Shown here: piece by piece, positions 33,848 through 44,018 of the stretch | Numbering within the stretch: the first letter of the stretch is position 1 | Layout: each line of letters opens with the position of its first letter | DNA from: an uncultured Lentisphaerota bacterium | Lineage (GTDB): Bacteria; Verrucomicrobiota; Kiritimatiellia; RFP12; UBA1067 | Direction: 5' to 3' | Assembly: GCA_900320225.1 (NCBI GenBank) | Contig: ONRL01000005.1 | Location: 1 to 64,000 of the forward strand | DNA: 64,000 nt | Position numbers and translations under genes: made by a program | The notes under the pieces: model-generated | What the model was told of the DNA's origin: nothing | The model's database searches: none | What the model saw: the letters and a program-made list of their open reading frames with translations, nothing else

Positions 33848-34717
33848 TTATCTTTCAAGCGCCACGCGAAGGGACGCGAGGGCGTGTGCGGTGTTGACGA
33901 CGGACGGGTCGGCGGGCGGGTCGGCGGAGACGAGCGCGTCGCTGGCGGCGGCGTGCAGCCAGACGGCGGCACAGGCGGCGAGGAACGCGGCGTCTGGATC
34001 GGGGATCGTCTTCGAGAGGTACGCCCAACGCGCGGCGAGCGCGCCGGAAAGGAGGTCGCCCATGCCGCCGAGGGCCATGAAGGGGTTGCCGGCCGCACAT
34101 TCAAACAGGTCCTCGCGTCCGGGTGCGGCCACGAGCGTGTGGGGACCCTTGAGGACGACGGTGGCCTGGTAGCGGTCGGCGATGCGCCGGACGGCGGCGG
34201 GGCGGTCGGACTGGATCTCCTCGGGCGTGCAGGCGAGGAGGCGGGCCGCCTCGCCTGCGTGGGGGGTGAGCACGAGGGTCTGGCTCTCGGCCTTCGTCGG
34301 GGCGTGCGGGCGGCTGGCGTACCACTTGGCGAGGATGCCGAGGGCGTCCGCGTCGAGCACGAAGCGTCCGGAGCTGCCGGAGAGGATGCGCGAGACGAGC
34401 ATCTCGCTGTTCTGGGCGGTGCCGAGGCCCATGCCCATGGCGGTCACGTCCGCGCGCGGGGGCACGCACGCGGGCGTCTGCTTGGTGAAGGTGGCCTCGG
34501 GCACGAGCGCGCCGGCGGCGATGCGCGAGGCGTCCGGCACCACGAGCTGGACGAGTCCGGCGCCGGCCGCGCGTGCGCCGAGTCCGGCGATGACGGGCGC
34601 GTGGATGTAGTGTGCGGATCCGCCGACGACGGTAACCGTGCCGGCCGTGTATTTATGCAGATCGGCCCGGCGTTTCGGGAACGCCGCGGCGAGCGAAGAT
34701 GGCAAAGAGGGGCTCAT
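33848..34717 (-). CDS. nnrD: ADP-dependent NAD(P)H-hydrate dehydratase
   Basis: 289 residues. The ATG at 34717 was chosen over an in-frame ATG at 34738 because the latter lies upstream of the -10 element. Ribokinase-like fold with TLVLTPHAGEAARLL, VLKGPHTLVAAP and the anion-hole motif GNPFMALGGMGDLLSG, equivalent to GNPGMATAGTGDVLSG of CARKD proteins. It repairs damaged NADH/NADPH hydrates. The usual N-terminal epimerase (YjeF_N) domain is absent, so it is the stand-alone dehydratase. It is the first gene of the operon with namZ. Confidence 0.88.
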   Translation of the reverse strand: MSPSLPSSLAAAFPKRRADLHKYTAGTVTVVGGSAHYIHAPVIAGLGARAAGAGLVQLVVPDASRIAAGALVPEATFTKQTPACVPPRADVTAMGMGLGTAQNSEMLVSRILSGSSGRFVLDADALGILAKWYASRPHAPTKAESQTLVLTPHAGEAARLLACTPEEIQSDRPAAVRRIADRYQATVVLKGPHTLVAAPGREDLFECAAGNPFMALGGMGDLLSGALAARWAYLSKTIPDPDAAFLAACAAVWLHAAASDALVSADPPADPSVVNTAHALASLRVALER

Positions 34718-34726
34718 ACTGCCGCC

Positions 34727-34735
34727 ATTATACCA
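34727..34735 (-). promoter_or_regulatory. Extended -10 promoter for nnrD-namZ
   Basis: On the minus strand this reads TGGTATAAT. The hexamer ends 9 bases before the nnrD ATG, so the transcript would have a leader of only 2-3 bases. Confidence 0.65.
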
Positions 34736-34809
34736 CAACTGCCGCGCCCTGTTGACGGTCTTATGAAAAAAATATGAAATTCAGTATGGATTTTTCGTCT
34801 GCGATTTCG

Positions 34810-34815
34810 TAAACT
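34810..34815 (+). promoter_or_regulatory. Possible -10 element for topA
   Basis: TAAACT, 40 bases before the topA ATG. It lacks the TG extension found elsewhere, and only a weak -35 (TGGATT) is present at suitable distance. Confidence 0.35.
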
Positions 34816-34855
34816 ATGCGCTCACTTTTTAGACGGAAGAAGGAAAGCATAGATA

Positions 34856-37450
34856 ATGAGCAAGAAGCTTATGATCGTCGAGTCGCCGGCGAAGGCGAAG
34901 ACAATCGGCAAGTACCTGGGCGGCGACTTCACGGTGATGTCGTCGGTCGGGCACGTGCGGGATCTGCCGAAGAAGGGACTCTCCATCAAGATCGAGCCGG
35001 TTGAAGGAGCCGAGGGCAGCTGGACGTTCACGCCGCGCTACGAGGTGTCGGTCGAGAAGAAGAAGGTCGTTGACGAGCTCCGCAAGGCGGCGCGTGCTGC
35101 GGACGAGGTGTATCTCGCGCCCGACCCCGACCGCGAGGGGGAGGCCATCGCGTGGCACCTGAGCCAGGTGCTGGAGGACGTGACGAAGGGCAAGCCCGTC
35201 CACCGCGTGACCTACAACGAGATCACGAAGACCGCGGTGCGCGCGGCCGTGGAGAATCCCGGCGAGATCGACCTCGCCCGCGTGGACGCGCAGCAGGCGC
35301 GCCGCATCCTCGACCGCCTCGTGGGCTTCAAGGTGTCCCCGCTCCTCTGGAAGAATCTCCAGTACGGCTATTCGCTCTCGGCGGGCCGCGTGCAGTCGGC
35401 CGCGTTGCGGCTTCTCGTGGAGCGCGAGCGCGAGATCGCGGCGTTCAACCCCGTCGCGTACTGGGTGCTCGGCGTGGAGGCGTCGAAGGGCACGAAGGAG
35501 ACCTCCTTCATCGCGAAGCTCGCGCGCCTCGACGACGCGAAGCCCGAGGTGCGCAGCCAGGAGCAGGCGGCCACGCTCGTGGACGACCTCGACGGCGCGG
35601 GCCTGCGCGTGGCGTACGTGAAGCGGCAGCCGAAGACGCGCCACCCGTACCCGCCGTTCACCACCTCCACGCTGCAGCAGGCGGCGTCGAGCGTGTGCGG
35701 GTTCTCGCCCCACCGCACGATGTCCATCGCCCAGAAGCTCTACGAGGCCGGTCTCATCACCTACATGCGAACGGACAGCGTGAACGTGGCGGCCGTGGCG
35801 CGCGAGGCGGCGAAGGAGCTGATCGTCTCCGAGTTCGGCGCGGCGTTCGTGCCGGAGAAACCCAACTTCTACAAGTCGAAGAGCGGTGCGCAGGAGGCCC
35901 ACGAGGCCATCCGTCCCACGGACGTGCGCCTGCACCCCGCCGAGGCCGGGCTGGACGCCGCGTCCACGAAGCTCTACGACCTCATCTGGCGTCGCTTCCT
36001 CGCTTCGCAGATGGCCGAGGCGCGCCTTGTGCAGACGACGGTGGGCCTGGATGCCGAGAAGGACGGCCTGCGCCATACCTACCTCTTCACGGCCTCCACG
36101 GCCACCGTTGAGTTCGAGGGCTTCCTCGCCGTGATGAAGGCCGCGCCGAAGAAGGCGAAGGCCGCCGAGGACGCGGACGAGGACAGCGACGAGGTGAAGT
36201 CCCTGCCGCCGCTCGCCGAGGGCGAGGCGCTCACGCCCGTCCGGTGGCTCTCGGACCGCAAGGAGACGAAGCCGCCGCCGCGCTACTCCGAGGCCTCCCT
36301 CGTGAAGGCTCTTGAGGAGAACGGCGTCGGCCGTCCGTCCACCTACGCGCAGACCATTGAGGTGCTCGTGGACCGCCAGTACGCGACGCGCGAGGCGCGC
36401 CAGCTCGTGCCGACGCCGCGCGGCATGGACGTGAACGACTGGCTTGTGAAGAAGATCGAGCCGCTGTTCAACGTGGGCTACACTGCCCAGATGGAGGGCG
36501 AGCTCGACAAGGTGGAGGAGGGCGCGGAGCGCGGCAACGACATGCTCTCTGGTTTCTACCGCCAGTTCACCGCCTGGGTGCGCGACGCGCAGGAGCCGCC
36601 GCCGCCCACGGAGAAGTTCACCGCGCTCTTCAAGCTGCTCGACGAGGTGAAGACGTGGCGTCCGCCGATGACCATCGGCAAGCGCACTTTCGGCGACCGC
36701 GAGTTCGTGGAGTCCGTGCGCCAGCAGCTCGCCGAGGGCAAGATGCCCGTTTCCGAGAAACAGCTCCAGGCGCTCGTCAAGGTGGCCGTGGCCTATCGCG
36801 ACCAGATCCGCGACGGCGAAATGCGCCTCGTGGACCTCGGCTACGGCCCGGAGATCGACCGCGTGAAGAACGCGCCGTCGGACGAGCTCGTCAAGTGGTG
36901 CTTCCAGACGATTGACCGAATCGGCGGCCTCACGAAGAACCCGTTCCTCAACTCCCTGCGCGAACAGGTGGACCGCGGCCGCGTGCTGTCGGCGAAGCAG
37001 TTCGCCATCCTCGCGCGCAGCGTGGGCGAGAACGCCGGCGCGCTCGACGACGCCGACCAGGTGCGTGCGCGCCTCGCGCCCTACGTGCCGGGCGGGTTCG
37101 AGATCGCGCCCGTGGACCCCGCCGTGCCCGACCTCCTCGCGCTGCTCGAGACCGTCAAGGAGTGGAAGGAGCCCGTGCGCCGCGGCCGCCGCGTCTACAA
37201 CGACCACGAGTTCGTTTCGTCTCTTCGCGACCAGTACGCCCGCCGCAGCTCGCTCTCGCCGCGCCAGGTGCTCGCGCTCCGCCGCGTGTGCGTGAACTAC
37301 CGCGAGCAGATTCCCACGTTCGAGGAGGTCGCCGACCGCCTCGGTCTCCGGGACCTGCCGCAGCACGAGAAGGCCTCGAGCGCCGAGAAGGACGCCAAGG
37401 CGGCCGCCCGTGCCGAGAGGAAGAAAGCGAGGGGCGCACGTCGCTCCTGA
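34856..37450 (+). CDS. topA: DNA topoisomerase I with repeat C-terminus lacking zinc fingers
   Basis: 864 residues. Toprim motifs MIVESPAKAKTIGKYL and APDPDREGEAIAWHL, and the active-site Tyr in LITYMRTDSVN. The core relaxes negative supercoils by type IA strand passage. The usual CxxC zinc-ribbon domains are missing. Instead, residues about 585-820 hold three similar 60-65-residue helical repeats (LLDEVKTWRPP...FGDREFVESVRQQ; a divergent middle copy; LLETVKEWKEP...YNDHEFVSSLRDQ). A Lys/Arg-rich tail follows (AARAERKKARGARRS). Confidence 0.93.
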   Translation: MSKKLMIVESPAKAKTIGKYLGGDFTVMSSVGHVRDLPKKGLSIKIEPVEGAEGSWTFTPRYEVSVEKKKVVDELRKAARAADEVYLAPDPDREGEAIAWHLSQVLEDVTKGKPVHRVTYNEITKTAVRAAVENPGEIDLARVDAQQARRILDRLVGFKVSPLLWKNLQYGYSLSAGRVQSAALRLLVEREREIAAFNPVAYWVLGVEASKGTKETSFIAKLARLDDAKPEVRSQEQAATLVDDLDGAGLRVAYVKRQPKTRHPYPPFTTSTLQQAASSVCGFSPHRTMSIAQKLYEAGLITYMRTDSVNVAAVAREAAKELIVSEFGAAFVPEKPNFYKSKSGAQEAHEAIRPTDVRLHPAEAGLDAASTKLYDLIWRRFLASQMAEARLVQTTVGLDAEKDGLRHTYLFTASTATVEFEGFLAVMKAAPKKAKAAEDADEDSDEVKSLPPLAEGEALTPVRWLSDRKETKPPPRYSEASLVKALEENGVGRPSTYAQTIEVLVDRQYATREARQLVPTPRGMDVNDWLVKKIEPLFNVGYTAQMEGELDKVEEGAERGNDMLSGFYRQFTAWVRDAQEPPPPTEKFTALFKLLDEVKTWRPPMTIGKRTFGDREFVESVRQQLAEGKMPVSEKQLQALVKVAVAYRDQIRDGEMRLVDLGYGPEIDRVKNAPSDELVKWCFQTIDRIGGLTKNPFLNSLREQVDRGRVLSAKQFAILARSVGENAGALDDADQVRARLAPYVPGGFEIAPVDPAVPDLLALLETVKEWKEPVRRGRRVYNDHEFVSSLRDQYARRSSLSPRQVLALRRVCVNYREQIPTFEEVADRLGLRDLPQHEKASSAEKDAKAAARAERKKARGARRS

Positions 37451-37479
37451 CGAATCCCGCCGCCCACGGCGACGCCGCC

Positions 37480-38415
37480 GTGGGGCGCTTCCGTACGTTC
37501 CTGCTTGGCGAGCGGAACGCATCGGAGCGCACCGTGTCGAACTACGAGATGGACATCGCGCAGTTCGCCGCGTTCCGCTGGGGGATGGAAGCCGCCGCGC
37601 CGTTTGACTGGGCGTCCGCCACGTCGGACGACGCCCGGCGCTTCCTCATGGCGTTCGCGCGCGAGGAGGCCCACGCCACGACCACGCGCCGCAAACTCGC
37701 CTCCCTGCGCTCCTTCTTCCGCTACCTCGTGCGTGAGGGGGCGTGCGCCGCCAATCCCTTCGCCGGACTGCGCGGTCCCAAGTTGCCCAAGCCGCTCCCG
37801 AAGGTGCTCTCCCAGGAGGAGGTGAAGCGATTCCTCTCCGCGCCCGGGCAGGAACTCGCGCGTCGCCAGAAGGAACGCGGCGAGGTGTCTCCCCAGGAGG
37901 CGTACGCCTATGCCCGCGACACCGCACTTTTCGAGACGCTCTACTCGACGGGCTGTCGTATCTCGGAGGCCGTGTCGCTCACGTGGGGGCAGATCAACTT
38001 CGAGACCGGCGGCGTGATCGTGACCGGCAAGGGGTCGAAGCAGCGCCTCTGCATCCTCGGCAAGCCCGCGCGCAAGGCGCTCCGGACGCTCCGCGCGGCG
38101 GCCGACGAGCTCTTCTCGGACGGCGGCGCGCCCGCCACGAACGTGTTCCTCAACGAACGCGGCGCCGTGTTCCGTCCGCGCGAGGCCCAGCGCCGCATGA
38201 AGAAGTGGCTCGCCGCCGCCGACCTGCCCGCCGACCTCACGCCGCACAAGCTTCGCCACAGCTTCGCCACGCACCTCCTCGACGCCGGCGCCGACCTGCG
38301 CAGCGTCCAGGAAATGCTCGGACACGCCTCCCTCGCCACCACGCAGATCTACACGCACGTCTCCGTGGAGCACCTCAAGGACGAGTACATGAAGGCCCAT
38401 CCGCGCGCCCAGTGA
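37480..38415 (+). CDS. Tyrosine recombinase of the XerC/XerD type
   Basis: 311 residues from GTG at 37480. The frame is open into topA but contains no better start, so the start is uncertain. N-terminal SAM-like DNA-binding domain (FRTFLLGERNASERTVSNYEMDI) and a complete catalytic set: Arg in STGCRISEA, Lys in GKGSKQR, HKLRH, the LGHAS His, and Tyr in TQIYTHVS. Length and motifs fit Xer recombinases that resolve chromosome dimers at dif. A roughly 20-residue acidic/basic insertion (RRQKERGEVSPQEAYAY) precedes the first catalytic block, as in several Xer proteins of this phylum. No dif-like site was found here. Confidence 0.87.
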   Translation: MGRFRTFLLGERNASERTVSNYEMDIAQFAAFRWGMEAAAPFDWASATSDDARRFLMAFAREEAHATTTRRKLASLRSFFRYLVREGACAANPFAGLRGPKLPKPLPKVLSQEEVKRFLSAPGQELARRQKERGEVSPQEAYAYARDTALFETLYSTGCRISEAVSLTWGQINFETGGVIVTGKGSKQRLCILGKPARKALRTLRAAADELFSDGGAPATNVFLNERGAVFRPREAQRRMKKWLAAADLPADLTPHKLRHSFATHLLDAGADLRSVQEMLGHASLATTQIYTHVSVEHLKDEYMKAHPRAQ

Positions 38416-38454
38416 GCGGATACGTTCTCCATACATTTTGCATACATTTTCGAT

Positions 38455-38476
38455 ACCGCCGACGTGCGGTTCTTTT
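38455..38476 (+). terminator. Possible terminator after the recombinase gene
   Basis: ACCGC-CGACGT-GCGGT stem-loop (5 bp) followed by TCTTTT. The stem is short, so strength is doubtful. Confidence 0.4.
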
Positions 38477-38511
38477 GACAGTTTCCCCTCTTGTCTGCCG
38501 CGGCACGCGCA

Positions 38512-38520
38512 TGGTATCCT
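38512..38520 (+). promoter_or_regulatory. Weak extended -10 element upstream of comM
   Basis: TGGTATCCT matches the TGnTATAAT pattern at seven of the fixed positions. It lies 49 bases before the comM ATG. Confidence 0.4.
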
Positions 38521-38569
38521 TTTCGCGTGGACGGCGAATCAGGACGCTGCCCCGTGAGAGGAACATGCC

Positions 38570-40105
38570 ATGCTTGCAAAATGTCATTCGGGCGCCGTGT
38601 ACGGCGTGGACGCGCAGACTGTCGAGATCGAGGTCTGCGCATCCGACGGCGCGCCGCAGTTCACGATGGTCGGCCTGCCCGACCAGGCGGTGAAGGAGGC
38701 GAAGGACCGCGTGTCGACCGCGATCGGCAACTCGGGCTTCAAGAAGATCGAGTCGAACATCACGGTGAACCTCGCGCCGGCCGACGTGCGGAAGGAGGGT
38801 CCGATCTACGACCTGCCAATCGCCGTCACCCTCCTCGCCGCCACGAACAAGGTGAAGGCGCCGGAGCTTTCCGACTACGCCCTCGCCGGGGAACTTGCCC
38901 TCTCGGGCGACGTGCGGCGCGTGCGGGGCATCCTGCCGATCGTGCTCGAGATGCGCCGCATCGGGAAGCGGGGCATCCTCGTGCCGGAGGAGAACGCGGA
39001 CGAGGCGTCCGTCGTGGACGGCATCGACGTGTATCCCGTCCGTAGCCTGCGCGAGGCCGTGGACTTCCTCTCCGGCGCGTTTCCGCTCACCCCGGTGCGC
39101 ACGGACCTCGCCGCGTGCGTGGCCGCGAACCGCGATTCGGGTGACGACTTCGCCGACGTGAAGGGCCAGGACGGCGCAAAGCGCGCAATCGAGGTGGCGG
39201 TGGCGGGCGGGCACAACCTGCTGATGGTGGGATCGCCCGGCGCGGGCAAGACGATGCTCGCGCGGCGGATTCCGTCCATCCTGCCGCCCCTCACGCCGGA
39301 GGAGGCGCTGGAAGTGACGCGCATCCATTCCGTAGCCGGCGTACTGAAGGCGCGCGAGTCGCTCGTGGTGCGCCGTCCGTTCCGCGCGCCACACCACACG
39401 GTGTCGGACGCGGGCTTACTCGGCGGCGGCACGCACCCCGTGCCCGGCGAGGTGTCGCTCGCACACCGCGGCGTGCTGTTTCTTGATGAATTCCCCGAGT
39501 TCCGACGTAACGTGCTGGAGGTGATGCGCCAGCCGCTTGAGGACGGCCATGTGGCTATCTCGCGCGTGTCGGCGGCGTGCGACTTCCCGTCCCGCTTCAT
39601 GCTCGTGGCCGCGATGAACCCCTGTCCGTGCGGCTACGCCGACGACCCGAAACACGCCTGCCGCTGCACGCAGCGCCAGATCGCCGCGTACCGCGCGAAG
39701 ATATCGGGTCCGCTCCTCGACCGCATCGACATCCAGATCGCGCTCCCGCCCGTCCCGTTCCGCGAGATCGTGGACCTGCCCGCCGGCGAGCCGTCCGCCG
39801 CCATCCGCGCGCGCGTGGTCGCCGCGCGGGAGATCCAGAAACAGCGGTTCGCCGGTCTGCGCGGCATCCACTGCAACGCGGAGATTCCGGCGCGCGACCT
39901 GCCGCGTTTCTGTCGGCTCGACGCCGCCGCGCAGGAGGAGATGCGCCTCATGCTCGCGCAGCTCGACCTCTCCGCGCGCGCCTACGACCGTGTGCTGAAG
40001 GTGGCCCGCACGATCGCCGATCTCGCCGGCTCGCCGAACGTCACGGCGGAACACGTGGGCGAGGCCTCGACGTTCCGCGAACTCGACCGCACGTACTGGG
40101 ACTGA
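38570..40105 (+). CDS. comM: YifB/ComM family Mg-chelatase-like AAA+ ATPase
   Basis: 511 residues; AGAGGAA precedes the ATG. N-terminal ChlI-type domain (MLAKCHSGAVYGVDAQ, FTMVGLPDQAVKEAKDRV), Walker A GSPGAGKTML near 219, Walker B VLFLDEFPEF near 303, and MNPCPCGY. ComM is a hexameric helicase that drives branch migration of incoming DNA during natural transformation. The neighbouring gene is comEC, which strengthens a DNA-uptake role. Confidence 0.92.
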   Translation: MLAKCHSGAVYGVDAQTVEIEVCASDGAPQFTMVGLPDQAVKEAKDRVSTAIGNSGFKKIESNITVNLAPADVRKEGPIYDLPIAVTLLAATNKVKAPELSDYALAGELALSGDVRRVRGILPIVLEMRRIGKRGILVPEENADEASVVDGIDVYPVRSLREAVDFLSGAFPLTPVRTDLAACVAANRDSGDDFADVKGQDGAKRAIEVAVAGGHNLLMVGSPGAGKTMLARRIPSILPPLTPEEALEVTRIHSVAGVLKARESLVVRRPFRAPHHTVSDAGLLGGGTHPVPGEVSLAHRGVLFLDEFPEFRRNVLEVMRQPLEDGHVAISRVSAACDFPSRFMLVAAMNPCPCGYADDPKHACRCTQRQIAAYRAKISGPLLDRIDIQIALPPVPFREIVDLPAGEPSAAIRARVVAAREIQKQRFAGLRGIHCNAEIPARDLPRFCRLDAAAQEEMRLMLAQLDLSARAYDRVLKVARTIADLAGSPNVTAEHVGEASTFRELDRTYWD

Positions 40106-40108
40106 CCC

Positions 40109-41740
40109 GTGCCGTTCTTCGTGGGAAGCCGCGATGCGTGTCGTCTCGCGGTGCGCACGGTGGTGCTCATCGCCGGCGCGTGCACAGCATTTGCGATACC
40201 CGCGTGCGCGGGACTGTGGCCGCACTTCGCCTACCTTGCCGTCGTCGTGTTTCTCGCGGCGTGGGGATGGGGCGCGCGCGGACTGCTTCTGCCCGCACTG
40301 TTCGTGTTGGGGGCGCTGGTGGCGTTCCGGGCGGACGACGCGCGTGCACGCATCCTCGCATCGAATGCGCGCCTCGGCGGCGAACGGCCCGTGCTTGAAC
40401 TTGAGGTGGAAGGGGATGTGGTGGAGTGGACGCGGAAGCGTGACGATGCGCCGCTTGTTTCGTTTGCCTCGCACGTGGGGCCGCTACCGCTGCGCGTCGT
40501 GTTGCCGCGTCCGACAGAAGGCCTGCCGCAGATCGGCGAGACGTGGCGTTGCCCGGGTTGGATTTCCCACAAGCCACCACACGAAAATCGCTTCGCGCGC
40601 CGCACCCTCTGGGTATCCGGGGAGGGACGCGCTGCTGCGCGTCAGCAAGGGGAAAAAAGCGCTCCTGCACGTCCGTCCGCCACGCGCGTGGCCCCTGCGC
40701 CCACGTACTCCCCCGCCGTCGTCTATGCCGCCTGCGCCGAGGAATTGGGGCTTCGCGCGCGCGTGGGACTCGACTGGTGCGCCGAGCTGGCGGGATTCAA
40801 CCAGGCGATTCTCCTCGGAAGTCGCGGCGGGCTCACGCGCGAGCGGCGTGCCCTGTTCGCGGCGGCGGGTACGATCCACGTGTTTGCGATCTCGGGTCTG
40901 CACGTGATGGTGGTGGCGGGACTCATCACGGGATTGCTTCGGCGTTTCGACGTGTCGCTCCGTGCGCGCGGGCTGGTGGCGGTGCCGCTGCTTGTTGCGT
41001 ACACGTTACTCACGGGAGCGCGTCCGAGCGCGGTGCGCGCGGCCCTGATGGCGGCGCTCTGGTTCCTGGCACCGGTGTTCGGACGCCGCCCCGATCCGCT
41101 TGCGGCCTGGTCGGTCACGGCGTTTGCGGTGTACCTGTTCCACCCCGAACGGCTGTTTGACGTGGGGTGTACGTTGTCGTTCGCGGTGATGTTCGGGATC
41201 GTGTTGTGGATCGACGGCACGCGGTATCTCGTCTCGCCGTTGCCGGGCGAAGCGGAGGCGGGATGGCGGAGGATGGATTGGAAGGCGAAACTCCGTCGCA
41301 AGGTGGGGGCTTTTGCGCAGGCGATGGGCGTGTCGTTTGCGGCATGGGTGGCGAGCGTGCCGGTCACGGCGTGCGTGTTCGGTCGGTTCACGGTGGGCGG
41401 GCTTGTGGCGAACGTCGTCCTTGTCGTCTGCGCGAAATGGATGGTGACCGCCGGCGTGACCGGACTTGTGGCGAGCTTCGTCTGTCTGCCGCTCGGCGCG
41501 ATTTGCAACAACGCGACGGCGGCGCTGACGGGCGTGATGGTGCTGGCGTCCGAGCGGGTGGCATCATGGCCATGGGCGAGCGTGGAGGTGCGTCCGTGGG
41601 GTGCGTGGGCGTGCCTCGCGTGGTATGTTGCCTGGGGCGCGCTCTTCGCCGTCCTCTGCCGCTTCTGGCCCCGCCGCGTACCGTTCCCCCGCGCCTGGTG
41701 GTCTCTCACGCAAACGAAAATCCATGATTTTGGCAATTGA
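40109..41740 (+). CDS. comEC: ComEC/Rec2-like DNA uptake channel without the lactamase domain
   Basis: 543 residues from GTG, three bases after comM. Hydrophobic, with N-terminal membrane spans, an OB-like periplasmic section, and the competence-domain signature LLGSRGGLTRERRALFAAAGTIHVFAISGLHVM. The C-terminal metallo-beta-lactamase nuclease domain of long ComEC proteins is absent; the protein stops after the last membrane segment. Residues about 170-192 (GEGRAAARQQ...APARPSA) come from two family A copies, the second decayed, offset by 30 bases. ComEC translocates single-stranded DNA across the inner membrane. Confidence 0.87.
   Translation: MPFFVGSRDACRLAVRTVVLIAGACTAFAIPACAGLWPHFAYLAVVVFLAAWGWGARGLLLPALFVLGALVAFRADDARARILASNARLGGERPVLELEVEGDVVEWTRKRDDAPLVSFASHVGPLPLRVVLPRPTEGLPQIGETWRCPGWISHKPPHENRFARRTLWVSGEGRAAARQQGEKSAPARPSATRVAPAPTYSPAVVYAACAEELGLRARVGLDWCAELAGFNQAILLGSRGGLTRERRALFAAAGTIHVFAISGLHVMVVAGLITGLLRRFDVSLRARGLVAVPLLVAYTLLTGARPSAVRAALMAALWFLAPVFGRRPDPLAAWSVTAFAVYLFHPERLFDVGCTLSFAVMFGIVLWIDGTRYLVSPLPGEAEAGWRRMDWKAKLRRKVGAFAQAMGVSFAAWVASVPVTACVFGRFTVGGLVANVVLVVCAKWMVTAGVTGLVASFVCLPLGAICNNATAALTGVMVLASERVASWPWASVEVRPWGAWACLAWYVAWGALFAVLCRFWPRRVPFPRAWWSLTQTKIHDFGN
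40625..40674 (-). repeat. Two family A palindromes inside comEC, one decayed
   Basis: First copy 40625-40644: GGACGCGC-TGCT-GCGCGTCA, preceded by GGGAG, with one loop change and one terminal mismatch. Second copy 40655-40674: AAAAGCGC-TCCT-GCACGTCC, strongly decayed on one arm. They are offset by 30 bases and both read in frame. Confidence 0.7.
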
Positions 41741-41765
41741 CCGGGTAAGGGTGTTTTGCTATACT
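41737..41765 (+). promoter_or_regulatory. Promoter of the tRNA-Val gene
   Basis: TTGACC, 17-base spacer, TATACT, with the TG extension (TGCTATACT at 41757-41765). The transcript would start about 7 bases before the mature tRNA. The -35 overlaps the comEC stop codon. Confidence 0.75.
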
Positions 41766-41778
41766 ATCCGTCGTTTCC

Positions 41779-43064
<1,286 letters not shown>

Positions 43065-43095
43065 AGTAACCGAGCCCATGCACAGCATGGCATGT

Positions 43096-43136
43096 CCGCC
43101 CGTCGAAGCTCGTCTTTGACGGGCGGTTCGCTTTTT
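43096..43136 (+). terminator. Rho-independent terminator after eno
   Basis: Perfect 9-bp stem CCGCCCGTC (43096-43104) / GACGGGCGG (43118-43126), 13-base loop, then TTCGCTTTTT. Confidence 0.8.
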
Positions 43137-43179
43137 ATTCCGCTTTCAGATCTGCGCCGTTCAACTTTGGCTGAGTTTT

Positions 43180-43188
43180 TGGTAAACT
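43180..43188 (+). promoter_or_regulatory. Extended -10 promoter of the glycan locus
   Basis: TGGTAAACT, 26 bases before the ATG of the first glycosyltransferase gene, immediately downstream of the eno terminator. Confidence 0.55.
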
Positions 43189-43214
43189 ATTTACCGATTA
43201 CGATTTGCTTTCCC

Positions 43215-44018
43215 ATGACAGAAAAAAACACAGACTGCACGGTGGTTGTTGGTTCGTGCGACAAGTACGCGGACCTTCTCGGGCCGTTCATCGCGCTTTT
43301 CAGGAAGTTCTGGCCCGACTGTCCCTTTGAGGTGGTTCTGGTCACGGAGAGCGACCCGCACATCGAGGGTTTTAACAGGACAATTGCCTGCGGCGGAGGA
43401 ATGAACTGGGCCTCGCGCATGGAGAGGGCGCTGGGCGAGGTGTCCACGCCTGCCGTGTTGATGCTCTGCGACGACTACTATCTTTCAGCCCCGGTTGAAA
43501 CGGAGAAGATACTCCTTCGCCTGGGGCAGATGAAGTCCCTGAACGCCGTCAACTTGCGGCTCATACCGAACCCTGTGCCGAGGAGCGGGAATTCCAAGCC
43601 TGCCGACCACGGGCTTATCGAATACCGCAAGAACACGGCCTACTGCATCGCGACGCAGGCAGGCTTCTGGGATCGTGAGTTCTTGAAGGGGCTGCTACAC
43701 GGCAAGACGAGCATCTGGGAGTTCGAGCGCCATGGTAGTTTTGAGGTGGGCGAGGAATCGCGTCCGCTGCTCGTGACGCCGGAAAAGGAGTTCCCGTTCG
43801 TGGATGCCGTCCATAAGGGTTGTTGGGAGAAGTTCGGCCTCGCCGTGTGCCGCGCGAACGGCATCGAGCCGGATCTCTCCGTGCGCGGCCTGCCGTCGTT
43901 CAAGACGCGCTTTGTCGAAGGGTTGAAAGCACTCATTTTCGCCATTCTTCCGACTACGCTGATCGTCCGCATCCAGAACGCCCTCGGCTCCGGCGCGAAG
44001 GAGCGCCCAAACGGATGA
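43215..44018 (+). CDS. Putative glycosyltransferase
   Basis: 267 residues. CTVVVGSCDKYADLLGPFIALFRKFWP at the start and VLMLCDDYYLSAPVE near residue 83-97, where CDD is a probable metal/nucleotide-sugar DxD-type motif. A C-terminal hydrophobic stretch (ALIFAILPTTLIVRI) may associate with the membrane. The family is not one I can name firmly. It is the first gene of the glycan locus and overlaps the GT8 gene by ATGA. Confidence 0.7.
   Translation: MTEKNTDCTVVVGSCDKYADLLGPFIALFRKFWPDCPFEVVLVTESDPHIEGFNRTIACGGGMNWASRMERALGEVSTPAVLMLCDDYYLSAPVETEKILLRLGQMKSLNAVNLRLIPNPVPRSGNSKPADHGLIEYRKNTAYCIATQAGFWDREFLKGLLHGKTSIWEFERHGSFEVGEESRPLLVTPEKEFPFVDAVHKGCWEKFGLAVCRANGIEPDLSVRGLPSFKTRFVEGLKALIFAILPTTLIVRIQNALGSGAKERPNG

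Noticed and set aside
34829-37522. Minus-strand open frame of 897 codons opposite topA
   Set aside because: Shadow of topA; the product has no recognisable domain.
38430-38450. CATACATTTT repeated twice, 11 bases apart, as a regulator site
   Set aside because: Only two short AT-rich copies; no second locus in the window supports it.
38475-38520. TTGACA upstream of comM as a -35 element
   Set aside because: Spacing to the -10-like TATCCT is 34 bases, far outside the usual 16-19.
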